A stretch of 64,000 bases of DNA from Pisaster brevispinus (Eukaryota > Echinodermata > Asteroidea > Forcipulatida > Asteriidae), in assembly GCA_023634235.1 (NCBI GenBank), contig JAMKCF010000001.1:2284001-2348000 (forward strand), read 5' to 3'. How positions within the stretch are numbered: position 1 is the first letter of the stretch; the number at the start of each line of letters is the position of its first letter. The notes beneath the pieces are model-generated. The model saw nothing but the letters and a program-made list of their open reading frames with translations. It was not told the DNA's origin and made no database searches. This document shows positions 1 through 10,239 of this stretch, piece by piece. Made by a program: the position numbers and the translations under genes.

Positions 1-240
1 CCGCCATTTTGATCCCATTATTGAGAAGTTTCCAGACTTTGGCCGTTTTCGAAATCACGGCTTGGGCTGGGGGTTGGGCTCCGTCAGTTATTTGGTGCGT
101 GTGGTTTCCTTGTGGCGCTTTAAACAGAAAGACGGAACCCAAGCCAGAGCCCAAGCTCAGGCCATGCTTTCGAAAACGCCGTATGATTAATAATAATAAC
201 AACTATCCAGTCAAGAAATTCAAGTTGGGTTGATATACTA
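1..240. mobile_element. MITE family K with 'GTTTTCGAAA' inverted ends (copy 1)
   Basis: CCGTTTTCGAAATCACGGC at about 43 is mirrored by GCTTTCGAAAACGCC at about 170. Between them GGGCTTGGG-type and AAGCCCAAG-type arms pair imperfectly. The internal sequence is 100-120 bp with no coding capacity. Related copies are at about 1778-1912, 5783-5925 and 46475-46625. Confidence 0.6.
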
Positions 241-1330
241 AAAGTGATGATTTTACATCACAGATGCACCTTTAAAGAAAATTCTTTGTTATGATGATAT
301 AACCTTGGCCGCCATACTGTCGCCCAACGTTTTACTATCCTTTAAATATATCTTGTTACTCGTACTATTGGTGTCTAATTTATATTAATCAGTGAGCTTT
401 CAGACATTTTTATTATTTTATTTTAGATTACCTTATAATTTCCTACTTTGTCGCCGCTCATTTCAAGTGACTTCTGTATTTTTTTGTGTGTTTGTTTGTT
501 TGGTTGTTTGTTGATGTTGTTTGGGGCGTGTTTGTAATGAAGAAGGAAAGCCTACGATTGCTAAACCCGAAATAACAAGTGTAGTCAGAGCCGTCGGCCG
601 TCCACAGCAAATTAATAAATAAGTATCATGCACAGTTGGCATTAACATTTACTGCCATTTACGACGTGAACTCTTTTTAGTCAGTAAAACGCGTCGTGTG
701 TCTGACTGGTGAACGGGCGTGTATTGTTAAGACGAACTGATGATTGTGCCTTCGGGGTCAATTGTATACTAACATTTCATGAATTTGTTTTGACGAATTC
801 CGTTTTTGTAAAAAATCATACGCCGATGTTTATAGTTATCATTTTGTAACCGTACTGTTTCTAAATAAACACTTTGTATTACATGATTCCAAGGCAGGGA
901 AAATAGAAATTTTCTCAGGAATGAACAATTTTAGGTCTTCATGTTTGAATGTTTATAATTTCCTATTTAGCCATAGACGTACCATCCCTTTAAGCAAATC
1001 GTACGTACAAATCCACATGTACTGTTGGAAAAGTCACTATTTGAAGAGACTACCCGCTTGTTTGATGTTTAAGGGCAATCGATTTGATTCATTGTCGATG
1101 GATCCAAAATCTGTAATAGGATTTGTGAGGGCGGGAATGTCAACAAGAGAAAACATTGTGACGTGAAGTACTACCTATCTCGCTGAGGATTTAACATACT
1201 CCCATGATGCACGCCGGTGTTCACTTTTTTTTTGTTTTACCAACGATGTACGTTTTACAGATTCATTTTTTATTGACTGATCCTCAGTGAAAATGAAATT
1301 AAAATTTGTGTGTTTGTCTTTTTGGGAGAA
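241..1330. other. No recognised feature
   Basis: AT-rich sequence with short chance ORFs. I see no repeat match within the window, no splice-bracketed coding stretch and no RNA gene. AATAAA motifs near 865 have no associated gene. Confidence 0.5.
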
Positions 1331-1364
1331 GTTTTTGCTTAAAAGTATTACACAGGATTTGTAG

Positions 1365-1740
1365 AGTTTACAAAATACCTCAGTAGTCGCAGACAGTGTT
1401 CATGTTTTGTGTGATCAACCATATTATTACACATAAAATAACAAACCTATACAAATTGGAGCTTAATCCGTAGTGTGAGTCAGGAGAAAATAGTGAAAAA
1501 AAACATGCACAGTTTTCAGCCTGTCTAAAAATCATTGTCCTTAATTCTGGTTGTAACAACCGAAAGCAGCTGTGGTTTTTTAGGTTTTTAGATACAATTT
1601 TCTCGAGTATGACTTCATTTCAGAGTCAAATATTTCAGAGAAAAAATGGGTTTTAGTATTAACTTCATAATCAGTAAACCTTCAGACTAAAATTAATCAA
1701 TGGACGGTGTGTTTTTTATCCTTACCAGTCCTGTTGGTTT
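1365..1740 (+). mobile_element. MITE family A, copy 1
   Basis: About 375 bp matching other family-A copies by shared phrases: GTGTTCATGTTTTGTGTGAT, AATCCGT(A/T)GTGTGAGTCAGG, TCTCGAGTATGACTTCATTT and ATAATCAGTAAAC. The right end shows CCAGTCCTGT. It carries no ORF, and the ends derive from TTATACAGGATTG. Other copies: 14335-14705 (-), 25550-25935, 27080-27665 (interrupted), 38515-38855, 45785-46140 (-), 62262-62640; a fragment is at 46258-46310 (-). Confidence 0.75.
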
Positions 1741-1769
1741 GTAGAGGTTTGGATCATTAAAAAATATAT

Positions 1770-1915
1770 GTGTAATTTTTCGAAAGCCACGACTTTGGCT
1801 TTGTCAGTATGTTTGAAAAAGTACGCTCTCGGTATGGGACTTCAAATAGGTGGACAGTGCCAAAGCCAGAGCCGGAGTGTAAACCGTAGTTGTTTCGAAA
1901 ACGCCCACTCCGTCA
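1770..1915. mobile_element. MITE family K, copy 2
   Basis: TTTTTCGAAAGCCACGAC at the left and GTTTCGAAAACGCCCAC at the right are in inverted orientation, with an imperfect internal arm (GACTTTGGCTTTG / CCAAAGCCAGAGC). Confidence 0.6.
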
Positions 1916-1989
1916 TTTTGTCCTATAAGCACTTTGCAAAACAACATTCTATGGGCTGTTTTTGCCCCAATCTCAAAAAGCCTATCTTA

Positions 1990-2815
1990 TGATGTGTACG
2001 ATTTGTGACAATGTGGCTACATTCTGTCTGCATTTCATATTAAATCAACAGCTACTGATCGAAGATTTAGAGAAGGTCTGTAAGTTTAAATAGCACGGGG
2101 GAAAGTGACATTTTTGTCATGGGGGGGATACAAGCAAAGATTGATACATCAAATAGTAATGATGCATGTTCAGACTGCAGTTCACGCGCACTTTGGGGTC
2201 TATCTCGCGGTAGCACATCATGTAAATGATATCTTCTGGGGATTTGATGCTTTGCTAGAGAGGATCTTAGTTCAACTTGATGTTTTGATGAGTTGGTCTG
2301 TGCTCTTGCCATCATCAATGCGAGAACCGTAAGGTATTTTCTGTGATTTCCCTTCTGGCTTTTGGTGCTCTATAATTTAGACGAAGCATTCCGCGTTGTG
2401 TTCCGTTCATCGACCAGAAAAGCTGAAGCGCCAAGAAGGAAGAAATTGTGGAGTTGATAAACCGTCTGACTCTTGCAAGTCCACGTTCTTCCGTGCCTAC
2501 GACAAGATGGCGTGATTCACGTGGCCGGGTTTTTAACCTTAGTTTAGTCGTGGGCCCTTAGTCTGGTCACGGACCCTTAGACTTGTCAAAAGTGCACGTG
2601 TTGTAAAACTGCGGTGACAGTAGTAACCAGAAAATTAAACCAAATTTATCGCCTCGACCCCCTGTGTTTGTTTCCTATTAACTATCCAACTTAATTCCCA
2701 GCCCCATTTTAGATTTGCTTGGCAAGACTGGGTTACCAGCAAAAACATTTGCTTGAAGGAACTAGGCCCAGGTCACAAACAACCCGTGGTGAGTCAATAT
2801 TGTTTAAGTCAGGGT
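1990..2815. other. Unassigned, moderately GC-rich; possible decayed retroelement
   Basis: Both strands of 2067-2332 carry open frames of 75-83 codons without recognisable domains. Around 2520-2680 the sequence (AGTAACCAGAAAATTAAACC, then CGCCTCGACCCCCTGTG) has the look of a retroelement LTR end. No second LTR, primer-binding site or pol domain was found, so the assignment is only a suspicion. Confidence 0.15.
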
Positions 2816-2929
2816 TCATCCCGGTGAGACTTGCTCACCAGCTGAGTAACTGGTTCCCAGTTTTTGCACATGAAACCAGCTTAGCAGTCCCACACTAGTA
2901 AAACCATGTAGCTCTGTGTTGCATACACT

Positions 2930-3460
2930 CTGTGTTGCATAACACTCTGTGGACATTTCTTTGTTCTGTGCACTGAAACAAAAACACTGAGCAAGCATCA
3001 CGTACGAAGTGTGGACATGAGAACAGAAGAGGTCCACACAGGGCAGGGTGTTTGAAACACTACGTGGACTTACACACGTCCACACAGTGTTTTCACCGGT
3101 GTTGAATAATATGTTTTTCTTTAGTGCACAGAACAAAGAAATGTCCACATAGGTTATGTAACACAGAGCTGTGTGTGTGGACATGTGTAAGTCCACACAG
3201 TGTGCTCATTTTCGGTACCTTATGGAGACCAAGGACAAAACAACAAATAGAAAACAAAAGGTCTCCACATGGAAATTCTAAAGACCAGGGTGCTCCACAA
3301 GGAAATTTGTGTACAAAGTCTACGGGATACTGTTAAGTGCAGGGACAAAGGAAAGAACAAAAGAATGCTCCACAATGATGCATTTTTGAGAATGTGTGCC
3401 AAGTCCTTCATTGTGTGGACCTCTTTTGTTCTCAGTGCCACACTTCGTATTGCGTAAACA
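2930..3460 (+). mobile_element. Repeat family F, copy 1 ('GTGTGGACTTACACACGTCC')
   Basis: Multiple palindromic GTGTGGAC/GTCCACAC modules are followed by a right part with GGTACCTTATGGAGACCAAG and TACAAAGTCTACGGGA. The right part contains an open frame (MEILKTRVLHKEICVQSLRD onward, 3269-3457) that recurs, diverged, in copies near 23700 (-), 42800 (-) and 53150 (+). It is interrupted here relative to the others. Nature unknown: a non-autonomous element or a fragment of a coding one. Confidence 0.6.
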
Positions 3461-3844
3461 TACCTACCCGCCGAAAACAAGCTCCTAAAAACCCCAAAAT
3501 AACAGGCCCTATACAAACGGTCACCCTTTAAACACAACAAAAATGGCCGACGAAGATGGAGCTGTGGTTTTGCTTTCTTTCCAGAGCATCTACAGTTAGA
3601 TCTTTGCCACTGAAATACGGCCTCTTGAGTACTCCCCTCTTAACATGTTGAAATTGTCTCGGGTATTATAGCTTATTAGTTGTGATTTCAGACATGTTCC
3701 AAGTGCTTGCGTACAAGTCCTCTCAACAAAAAAATACACTCTTTTTTTTTTCTCTCTTTTTTTTTTATCCATCGGGCGCGCAAGGATTTGATGGACACGT
3801 CACATGGTATGTATTTGAGGAAGCTGCGCGCAGTAATAACATAA

Positions 3845-4192
3845 ATAATACCCAAGCGTTATGCACTCGAAATACGAGTACGACATCAGTCTATCGTGCT
3901 GATAGCCGGCATCAACGGCAGGGGTTTTTTACGAGCCCGCCTCCCCGACGGCTATTTTGTGTCTCAAGTTCTCTCTGGAAGTGATCGCGAAGATTTTGGT
4001 ATCGGGTATCCCCCGACTGTCGATAGGAGAGTCTTGGTTTTAATCCGTCAGTTTCCCTGCAGGTTCGGATATCATAAAACTATGACCTGTGGAGACTTTG
4101 TCACCATAAAGGGGAATCGATCGTTCAAGGATACCATCACAATTATGTCACCATTAATCAATTTTGGCTCGTGTTTATACGGAAATAGCTGA
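3845..4192 (+). CDS. Unassigned open frame, possible exon or gene remnant
   Basis: A frame open for 116 codons in a locally GC-richer stretch (about 3890-4060). The central residues include GINGRGFLRARLPDGYFVSQ followed by an acidic-rich segment. I do not recognise a family. No convincing pair of splice sites brackets it, although a long pyrimidine tract (3739-3770) lies upstream. About 300 bp upstream, at 3542, an ATG in good start context (AAAATGGCC) opens an 18-codon frame beginning MADEDGAVVLL. The two are not shown to be linked. It could be an exon, a decayed transposon coding fragment or chance. Confidence 0.2.
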   Translation: MIPKRYALEIRVRHQSIVLIAGINGRGFLRARLPDGYFVSQVLSGSDREDFGIGYPPTVDRRVLVLIRQFPCRFGYHKTMTCGDFVTIKGNRSFKDTITIMSPLINFGSCLYGNS

Positions 4193-4249
4193 GTATTGTT
4201 TTCATCAGTCATAATTTTAACAACTTTGAAAATCACTTTGTCTATTATT

Positions 4250-4330
4250 TTGAAGAGCTGGAGATAGGTTGCATTATGACGTGAGTTGGCCATCTTTACG
4301 AACGATTTGGAGTTGCACGTTTCCATTTTT
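4250..4330 (+). mobile_element. MITE family N, half copy
   Basis: GATAGGTTGCATTATGACGT then GGCCATCTTTACG matches the left end of the element nested at 27217-27437. The right half is missing or diverged. Confidence 0.5.
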
Positions 4331-4481
4331 TGATCTCGGCGAAGCCGGCCAATGCAAGTGATCTTTAAGAGAGTCGCTGGTGGGTTAAAATTCGACGTTT
4401 CGATTATCAGCTCCGGTCGCCTTCAGTAATTCTGTTTAGGAAGCGTGGATTTTAAAATAAGCCAAAATGTGTCCACACTTG

Positions 4482-4730
4482 ACGTCACAAAGTGTAAAGT
4501 CGGCCATCTTGACGGACAAATAAGTCATTTTGTGGAGGCATGCGCACAACTGTGGGCAATGCGTATTAACTTAACTACCGCGTGCATTACGCGGGAACTT
4601 TTATCAAATTCCTTGCATGATTGGTCGGTGATTCACATGGCTGGGTACAAAAGTAAGAACGCTTGACGAAGCTAAAAGCCAAAAACCCAAGTCGCCCGTA
4701 CAGACGGCGTCTACAGGGATCTTTCTATAT
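4482..4730. mobile_element. MITE family N, diverged copy
   Basis: GACGTCACAAAGTG then CGGCCATCTTGACGG at the left and CCCGTACAGACGGCGTCTAC, ATCTTTCTATA at the right form imperfect inverted ends. The internal sequence (GCATGCGCAC, GCATGATTGGT) also matches the 27217-27437 copy. Confidence 0.5.
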
Positions 4731-4869
4731 GTTTCTTACAATTAAAGGTAGCGTCATACTGTGTCAATGAATCCGAAAAATTGTTATTTCTATCCGAAAG
4801 CTACATGTTAAAAAGATGGTAATATGGTAGTAAGCACCCTGCGAAGTTATTTCGTCTGAAATGGCCCCC

Positions 4870-5115
4870 GTTTGTTAGAAATCAATAAAGGCATTTGAAT
4901 CTGAGAGAATGCTGCTGCCAGAGACGCGGCTGGTACCCGCTACCACCTCTCGCTTACCTTAGATGGATTCGACGTTCTTGTGGAAATACCGTGTCAGTTT
5001 TTTGTGTGACTTTTTATTGTATATTTCTTTGTAATTTCGTCTATAAATAGCCATTATTTTTACCAAAACCAAACGATGACCCTACGTTTAAATCAGAGAA
5101 TCATTTTGTATTTTT
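4870..5115. mobile_element. Dispersed repeat C-like segment
   Basis: GAATCTGAGAGAATG, GCTGGTACCCGCTACCACCT and GATTCGACGTTC, then ACGATGACCCTACGTTTAAA. The same blocks recur at 35225-35510 and, reversed, at 13240-13520. No coding content. Confidence 0.5.
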
Positions 5116-5597
5116 CTCGAACATACTCCACTTATGTTAGTTCCAGATTTAGCTGCCACTGTATTGCTAGAGTGCTTTCCATATCATATTAAAACCACGT
5201 GCATTCTTTTCTTTAGTGTTTTATTTTTTAATATTATTTAGTTGGGGTTTTTTTTCTTCTTTCTTTCTTTAAGTTGTGAAAAAGATTACACTTTAATCCC
5301 GGCAAAGTGCGTTTACGCCTTTCATTCATCGATTTCGAATTAATTGCACAGGGTGGTGGCGGTGTTTATTTGGCTGCTTGCAATTAGTCGCGGTCTGCAC
5401 TTTTGTCACATCAGACCTAATCCAACAGATAGACGTGGGTGGGGGGGGGGAGGGAGTTAATTCAGGAAGTTCTGTCGTGATGGACGCGTAGCGATCCCTC
5501 GACAAAAAGAACAAACCTGTGAACTGTGAAAGCCATAGAGAGGGCCGTGAAGGGTTTTTAGGAAATAATTGCAACCATCTAGTGGGATACGACTCCA

Positions 5598-5756
5598 GGG
5601 GTCGATTTCACAAAGCACTAAGATTCATCTTAAGATGAGTTGTCAGTATCACCATACATTACAGTAATTTGTATTGTGACGTCACACTTTGATTAGCAAT
5701 TAGGAGTGATTTGGAGTTAAGATCAATCTTAGCTCTTTGTGAAATTGGCCCCAAGA
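5598..5756. mobile_element. Fold-back element J ('GATTTCACAAAG')
   Basis: GGGTCGATTTCACAAAG at the left is mirrored by CTTTGTGAAATTGGCCCC at the right. The inner arms AAGATTCATCTTAAGAT and AAGATCAATCTTAG pair imperfectly. Its length is about 158 bp. Partial relatives: about 42590 and 52890-52960. Confidence 0.65.
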
Positions 5757-5779
5757 ATCGTAGCATTGGCCTTTACCTA

Positions 5780-5930
5780 CGGCCTTTTCGAAATCTAGGC
5801 TTTTGTTCCGCTCCGGTTTGGTCTCCCGTCATCAATTTTGGAGCAGCGTGCATTTTGCACGGTGTTTCAACTTGACTCCGAAACCGGTACTGGAACCTAG
5901 CCTGAGCAGAGGTTTTTGAAAAGCATCTTT
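5780..5930. mobile_element. MITE family K, copy 3
   Basis: CTTTTCGAAATCTAGGC at the left and GGTTTTTGAAAAGC at the right, with GGCTTTTGTTCCG / CCTAGCCTGAGC-type arms. Adjacent to the family-J fold-back. Confidence 0.5.
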
Positions 5931-6009
5931 ATTTCTCATCTACTAATTTTTTTCTAAGTTCTTACGAATTATGATACCATTATTTATGGAACACCATATA
6001 AGGGTTTAC

Positions 6010-6275
6010 AAGGTGCCGTGGCGCATTTAGCAGCCACTGCCAGAAACACCAGGGCAAACCCCTTCTCTTAGCGATACGTGTAACTGGGTTCTTTTACGTG
6101 CATTACACAACACAGGAGACCTTTGGCTGTATGTCCCATCCAAAGGACAAAGCAATAATGGTTAAGTGTCTTGCTTAAGGACACGAGTGTCACGACCGGG
6201 ACTCGAACCCACACTCTGCAGAAACACCAGAGCTTGAGTATGGTGCTCTTATCCGCTCAACCACGACACGCCAGG
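6010..6275 (-). mobile_element. SINE S2 (tRNA-headed), copy 1
   Basis: Read on the minus strand: GGCGTGTCGTGGTTGAGCGG (A-box-like), then GGGTTCGAGTCCCGGTCGTG (B box), followed by a tail including CCTTAAGCAAGACACTTAAC and CCATTATTGCTTTG. The order and spacing match the + strand copy at 31965-32250. It is a tRNA-derived SINE rather than a tRNA gene: the acceptor stem is not maintained and the body extends about 270 bp. Confidence 0.8.
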
Positions 6276-6289
6276 ATTATGATGCTCGG

Positions 6290-7126
6290 AAGAAGAACAA
6301 AACATACAATTTCTTCTCTCGTATCATGACACATTTTAGGTGCATTTTCTTTATCAGAGACGCGCTCATTTTGCCCCGCATGCAAGCAGATAAATGTCAA
6401 ACAGAATATCGGTCAAGATGATACATAAAACAGCCGCCTATAATATTTTAATCACGCTTGGGAGTCTGATGTCATCGCGATTAACTCAATTGAGAAAATG
6501 AGAATTCATTTTGATATTAAAAAGGGTGAAATATGAAACCAAAACCAAACAATATCAATCATAGACTAGCGCAAGGTACAACAGTTACTAATCAATGGAT
6601 CCAGAGGTTTTTTATTGTTGTGTTTGGGGTTTTTTCTTTTCGATCCAAAAATAAATTCCTTTGCGAGAAATTTTGGCTTATTTTTGTCCCTGTTTTGGGG
6701 CATCTTTTCCAGCCAAAACAGCTGGAGTTGGTGTGCCTGATTAATTTCTGCTGTGTTTGTGAGAATTTGATATTGGTTTGTTCAAATGGTTTAGACTGGC
6801 AGATGTTTCTTGTGGCAAAAAAAAATTGTTGTTGTCTAGTTGGTGTTTTGTTTTTTTCCTAACGTTGGTGAAACTCGTGTAGTCAATAATTCATGATAAG
6901 TTTTCCGACTCTCTGCTTTACCTTATTTTGCTTTCGGAAAATTTCAAAATTTGAGTAAATGACGAAAGCAGTTTCGTTGAATATTCTGAAGGTACGCTAA
7001 GGGTTTCAGCTGTAAAAAAACAAATCTGAATAATTCTGCAAGAAAGGAAAGAAATTATCGTTAATAGCTTTTAAAGTTTACTAACAGCAAGTGTGTTTCC
7101 TGACAAAATATAAACTCTAATCCCTT
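6290..7126. other. No recognised feature
   Basis: AT-rich. A 109-codon open frame (6533-6862) has a biased Phe/Val/Leu/Cys composition from T-rich DNA and shows no domain. Nothing else is supported. Confidence 0.5.
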
Positions 7127-7342
7127 GTTACGGATTCAGAATCCGGAATATTACGGATTCACAATCCGTTAATACGGATTTACAATCCAGTATTACAGAT
7201 TCACAACCATTTATTACGGATTTACAATCCGTAATTACGGATGCCCAACCATTTATTACGGATTTACAATCCGGAATTACGGATAAACAATCCGTTATTA
7301 CAGATTCCCAACAATTTATAACGAATTCACAACCCGTTTTTA
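7127..7342. repeat. Tandem repeat, about 21 bp, palindromic units
   Basis: About ten units of the form TTACGGATT-x-ACAATCCGTA. Each unit is nearly self-complementary (TTACGGATT / AATCCGTAA), so the array can form many small hairpins. Alternate units vary (ACGGATTTACAATCC against CAGATTCACAACCAT), giving a partial higher-order period of about 42 bp. The minus-strand frame encodes repeated E/K-SVI-x-D/G-C heptapeptides, most likely a by-product. Confidence 0.9.
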
Positions 7343-7876
7343 TGAAAGCACGTACAACACATTGATAGTGGGTGCACCCCCCTCTTTTCCCTCCCCTCCC
7401 CCTTTCTCCGTTTAGTAATGAGTATTTATTCTGAACATAGACCTCAGCATCTGTCTTCTCTCTAAGGTATTGGGCGACTTGTGGAAAGATTTGTGGAGAG
7501 CGAGTTAAAAACACAGATGTATAAAAGGATTTGCTTACAAAATTCCATCGTGAAATAAATCCGTATTCATGTTTCTTTGCGACTTTGGCGCCATTTTTAA
7601 TGGAAAATCAACACAGTATCCTTCGGTAGAAGCCACGTCGTGAGAAATTGAAACCAAACCCCCCTTCCTTTCCTCCCCCACCTGTCTGTCAACACCCTTT
7701 TAAGCATTAACCTTTACTGGGAATGGATGAGACAACTGATGTTACAGCCGCAGAATTGTCCCAGATTAGAACAAATTTGGCGGGTTAGCTTCGAGCTAAT
7801 GTCTGCTAATATAAGCTGGTCTGGTTGTACACAGTGTGTTAATAATGGCGAATTTCGGACTACACACAATTGGCTA

Positions 7877-8015
7877 ACGACCTTTCTATTGCATAGTCAC
7901 AGCCCGAGTTGTTACCAACCAAGGTTGTAAAAACTATGGGAAGCCATACATGCAAAGCAAAACAGATAGCAACAGTTGGTAACAATGGTACACAAATCTA
8001 TACGCTAGATGTATA
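7877..8015 (+). mobile_element. MITE family L, left-end fragment
   Basis: GACCTTTCTATTGCATAGTC, GTTACCAACCAAGGTTG and AAGCCATACATGCAAAGC match the first 130 bp of the full copy that begins 285 bp downstream. The right portion is missing. Confidence 0.75.
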
Positions 8016-8163
8016 CGGACCTTGGGTGTAAGCTGGTTGATTTTGCCGTGAGGACGAGGTTGTCAGGGAACTAGTCTGGTCCCCGTTTTGTTTGTTGTAC
8101 GAAGTCATTTGGTTGAACTGGAGATACGATTAACTATGGACGGTTCATGGTGGAAGCTCGTTT

Positions 8164-8472
8164 TATAGACCTTTCTATTGCAACGTCACAGCCCGAGTTT
8201 TTACCAACCAAGGTTGGAAAAACTATGGGAAGCCATAAATGCAAAGCAAAAACAGATAGCAACAGTTTGTAACAATGTTACACACGTTTTCAAAAATAGT
8301 GTTAACTTGTTGGAAACAAAGCAACCAATCATGGGATGTATTTTAATTTAGTTGAAAGTTTGCAGGAGTGTTGAATTTGGTCACATTATCTGTTAACACG
8401 ATTGATTGTTTTGCTAACACTCGGCCGTCCGTGCTAACCAATGCGGTGTGTTTATCAACAATCGAAAGGTAT
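8164..8472 (+). mobile_element. MITE family L, full copy
   Basis: The terminal inverted repeat TAGACCTTTCTATTG pairs with CAATCGAAAGGTATA at the right end. Length is about 305 bp with no ORF. It matches 47546-47842 throughout (for example AACATCTGTTAACACGATTG-type and CGGCCGTCC blocks). Confidence 0.8.
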
Positions 8473-8611
8473 ATTTTGGGGTCAGCTTTTTAAATTTAAT
8501 ACATAGGTCTTCAGCGCCTTGTCGAGACATGCTTGAGAAGGGAGTTAGCTTTTGTACCCGCTTACTGTTTTATGTCCAAACTGTTGGTTTTGTTTGGCAA
8601 ATACTTGATAT

Positions 8612-8786
8612 AGATCAGACCTTACGCATTGACGTCATCCAGCCGCCATCTTGGAGGTAAACCATGATGAAACTATGGAAACGCATAGATCTGCACGCGC
8701 GGCGCACATGATGGGCCAATGAACAGCCTTTATTGGACCTCTAGGCGAGGGCGCTCTACTCAAGTGACGTCATGTGCTTCTATAGA
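8612..8786 (-). mobile_element. MITE family G, copy 1 (CRE-containing ends)
   Basis: The ends are AGACCTTACGCATTGACGTC and GTGACGTCATGTGC...TATAG. The interior includes CATCTTGGAGGTAAACC, GCACGCGCGGCGCAC and CCTCTAGGCGAGGGCGC. Copies: 39800-39976, 60990-61164, 61608-61783. Confidence 0.8.
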
Positions 8787-8789
8787 AAT

Positions 8790-9120
8790 TTGTGACTCAT
8801 TTTCTTAAATCAATGCCTTTTAAATGAAGTCTCAATACTTTTTAGATTTTTTCTTCTTCTATAGCAACAGTTGCTAAAACCAGCTGGTTCCAAAAACACT
8901 TAACACATTCTCCGAATAGCCTAATTGTTCGATGTAATTCATTTATTCAAAAAGCTCGAGGGTCTTGAGCCGATATAGCTCATAAATTTCCCGTCAGTCA
9001 GCCTGTAGAGTTCTTTAATCGACTAAAATAAAAAGAAGGCACACAATTCAAAAACTCAAAATCTCACAACAGAAAAAAAAACATTATCGCAGGTCAAGTC
9101 GTTTCGCGAGTAAACAGCAA
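8790..9120. other. No recognised feature
   Basis: AT-rich sequence with no repeat match within the window and no coding signal. Confidence 0.4.
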
Positions 9121-9340
9121 AATCTACGATTATAGATTTTTGTCCGCGCTGCCGTTCCTCAGCCGCGGAATATCAGTCGAAAGTCCAAACCGATACAAGT
9201 CAAGTGCGCATCATTGTAAGTGAAAACGAGACTCGCCCGATGATGACAGACTGCATAATCACGAATGGCGGCTGGAGAAGCGACTAGCGCCGCTGGCGTC
9301 ACGGCTTGATGACAAGGCTGACTTTGAACGCATTTCCTCA
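9120..9340 (+). promoter_or_regulatory. CpG-rich patch with a splice-donor-like site; possible 5' exon or promoter
   Basis: About 220 bp with many CpG and GCC/GCG steps in otherwise AT-rich DNA. It contains ATT|GTAAGTG (donor-like, about 9215) on the + strand, some 820 bp before the candidate exon at 10036. It could be the 5' untranslated exon or CpG island of that putative gene. There is no start codon before the donor and no clear TATA box. It may equally be an unannotated repeat. Confidence 0.2.
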
Positions 9341-9344
9341 TAAA

Positions 9345-9920
9345 CCACCCGAAACTATACTGATCGAGTGAAATAGATATAACGCTCTAAAGATTTAAAG
9401 TGTTGAGTTTTTGGAGGGAAAAGTGGCAACTCCATTTTAAAGTTGGATTGCATCATTTATAATTGCAGTAATCATCTGTTTCATCATTATGTGTTCAAGT
9501 TAACCTCTTCACTTTTAAACAGAATCTTGAGCGAATTTTTAACGAGGATGCTATTTAAAACTAGCTTATAATGTGTTTGTTTATCATCTAAACGTTTTAA
9601 AAAACTAGAAACACTTCTGCCGTTGACAACTCATGGATGTCTACCCACCCGCCCGCCCTACTACCGCCTCTCCTGCCCCTCCTCTTAGTACAGGCCTCTC
9701 GTACCCTTCCCGTTGGGTGGGGGCCTCCCAAGCCACCACCCTAGGGTAGATCCCAATTCCCCACCCCACCCCACCCCCCTCAATATCCTAACAATATATC
9801 TCAGAATGTTAAGCGTTTGGGCATGTAACAACTCTTCTCTTTAAAACAAATTCGTCGAGAAGAAATAAAATTTACAAAAAAACATTGTAAACTCACTTTA
9901 AAAGTATATACAGCATTATA
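9345..9920. other. No gene; C-rich stretch
   Basis: A 160-bp C/CT-rich block (about 9640-9790) in otherwise AT-rich DNA. No ORF or repeat family recognised. Confidence 0.4.
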
Positions 9921-10035
9921 TATGCCTTTATGGAAAGAGGCTCAAATTGCAGAATCCTTCGACGAAATAGAGCCTGATGGCCAAGTCTCACTCAATTTCG
10001 ACTGGGGTTTTGTGTTCCCGGGTTTTTTTTTTGAG

Positions 10036-10220
10036 GAGCGGCGATGTACGAGGCGAAATGTCCGGGACTTTTCTATGGAGCAGGTGGCGTTGACACCTGC
10101 GTCCCGTGCCTGCTCGAAGGCGCCAAAGTCCCCACGACTACGCACCCGACAACAGCCTTGCCTCGTCAATTATTCATGGCAAATGGGGGAACTTCACGCG
10201 GGCTTAATACACTAGCACAG
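10036..10220 (+). CDS. Candidate exon: short cysteine-rich domain, BCMA/TNF-receptor-like
   Basis: This GC-rich patch in AT-rich sequence is preceded by a strong T tract ending TTTGAG|GAG and followed by CACAG|GTAGAA, a good donor, phase 0. The frame from ATG 10044 reads MYEAKCPGLFYGAGGVDTCV and then PCLLEGAKVPTTTHPTTALP, PRQLFMANGGTSRGLNTLAQ. The Cys-Pro-x4-Tyr-x6-Cys-x-Pro-Cys spacing resembles the compact cysteine-rich module of BCMA, TACI and XEDAR, receptors that can lack a signal peptide. A Thr/Pro-rich stalk-like stretch follows. A possible first exon with donor ATT|GTAAGTG lies at about 9130-9215. Doubts: only three cysteines, other frames over the same bases are also open, and no transmembrane exon was found. 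The resemblance rests on spacing alone. Confidence 0.3.
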
Positions 10221-10239
10221 GTAGAAATTTACAAATTAT

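Noticed and set aside
2330..2700. Solo LTR or retroelement tail
   Set aside because: The look of an LTR end (AGTAACCAGAAAATTAAACC) is not supported by a second LTR, TG...CA bounds or pol residues.
7127..7342. Possible CRISPR-like array
   Set aside because: Eukaryotic context, no unique spacers and units directly adjacent: an ordinary tandem repeat.
7128..7514. 128-codon minus-strand ORF with repeated SVI-x-D/G-C heptapeptides
   Set aside because: It is the translation of the 21-bp palindromic tandem repeat followed by a C-rich stretch. No start context, domain or splice sites.
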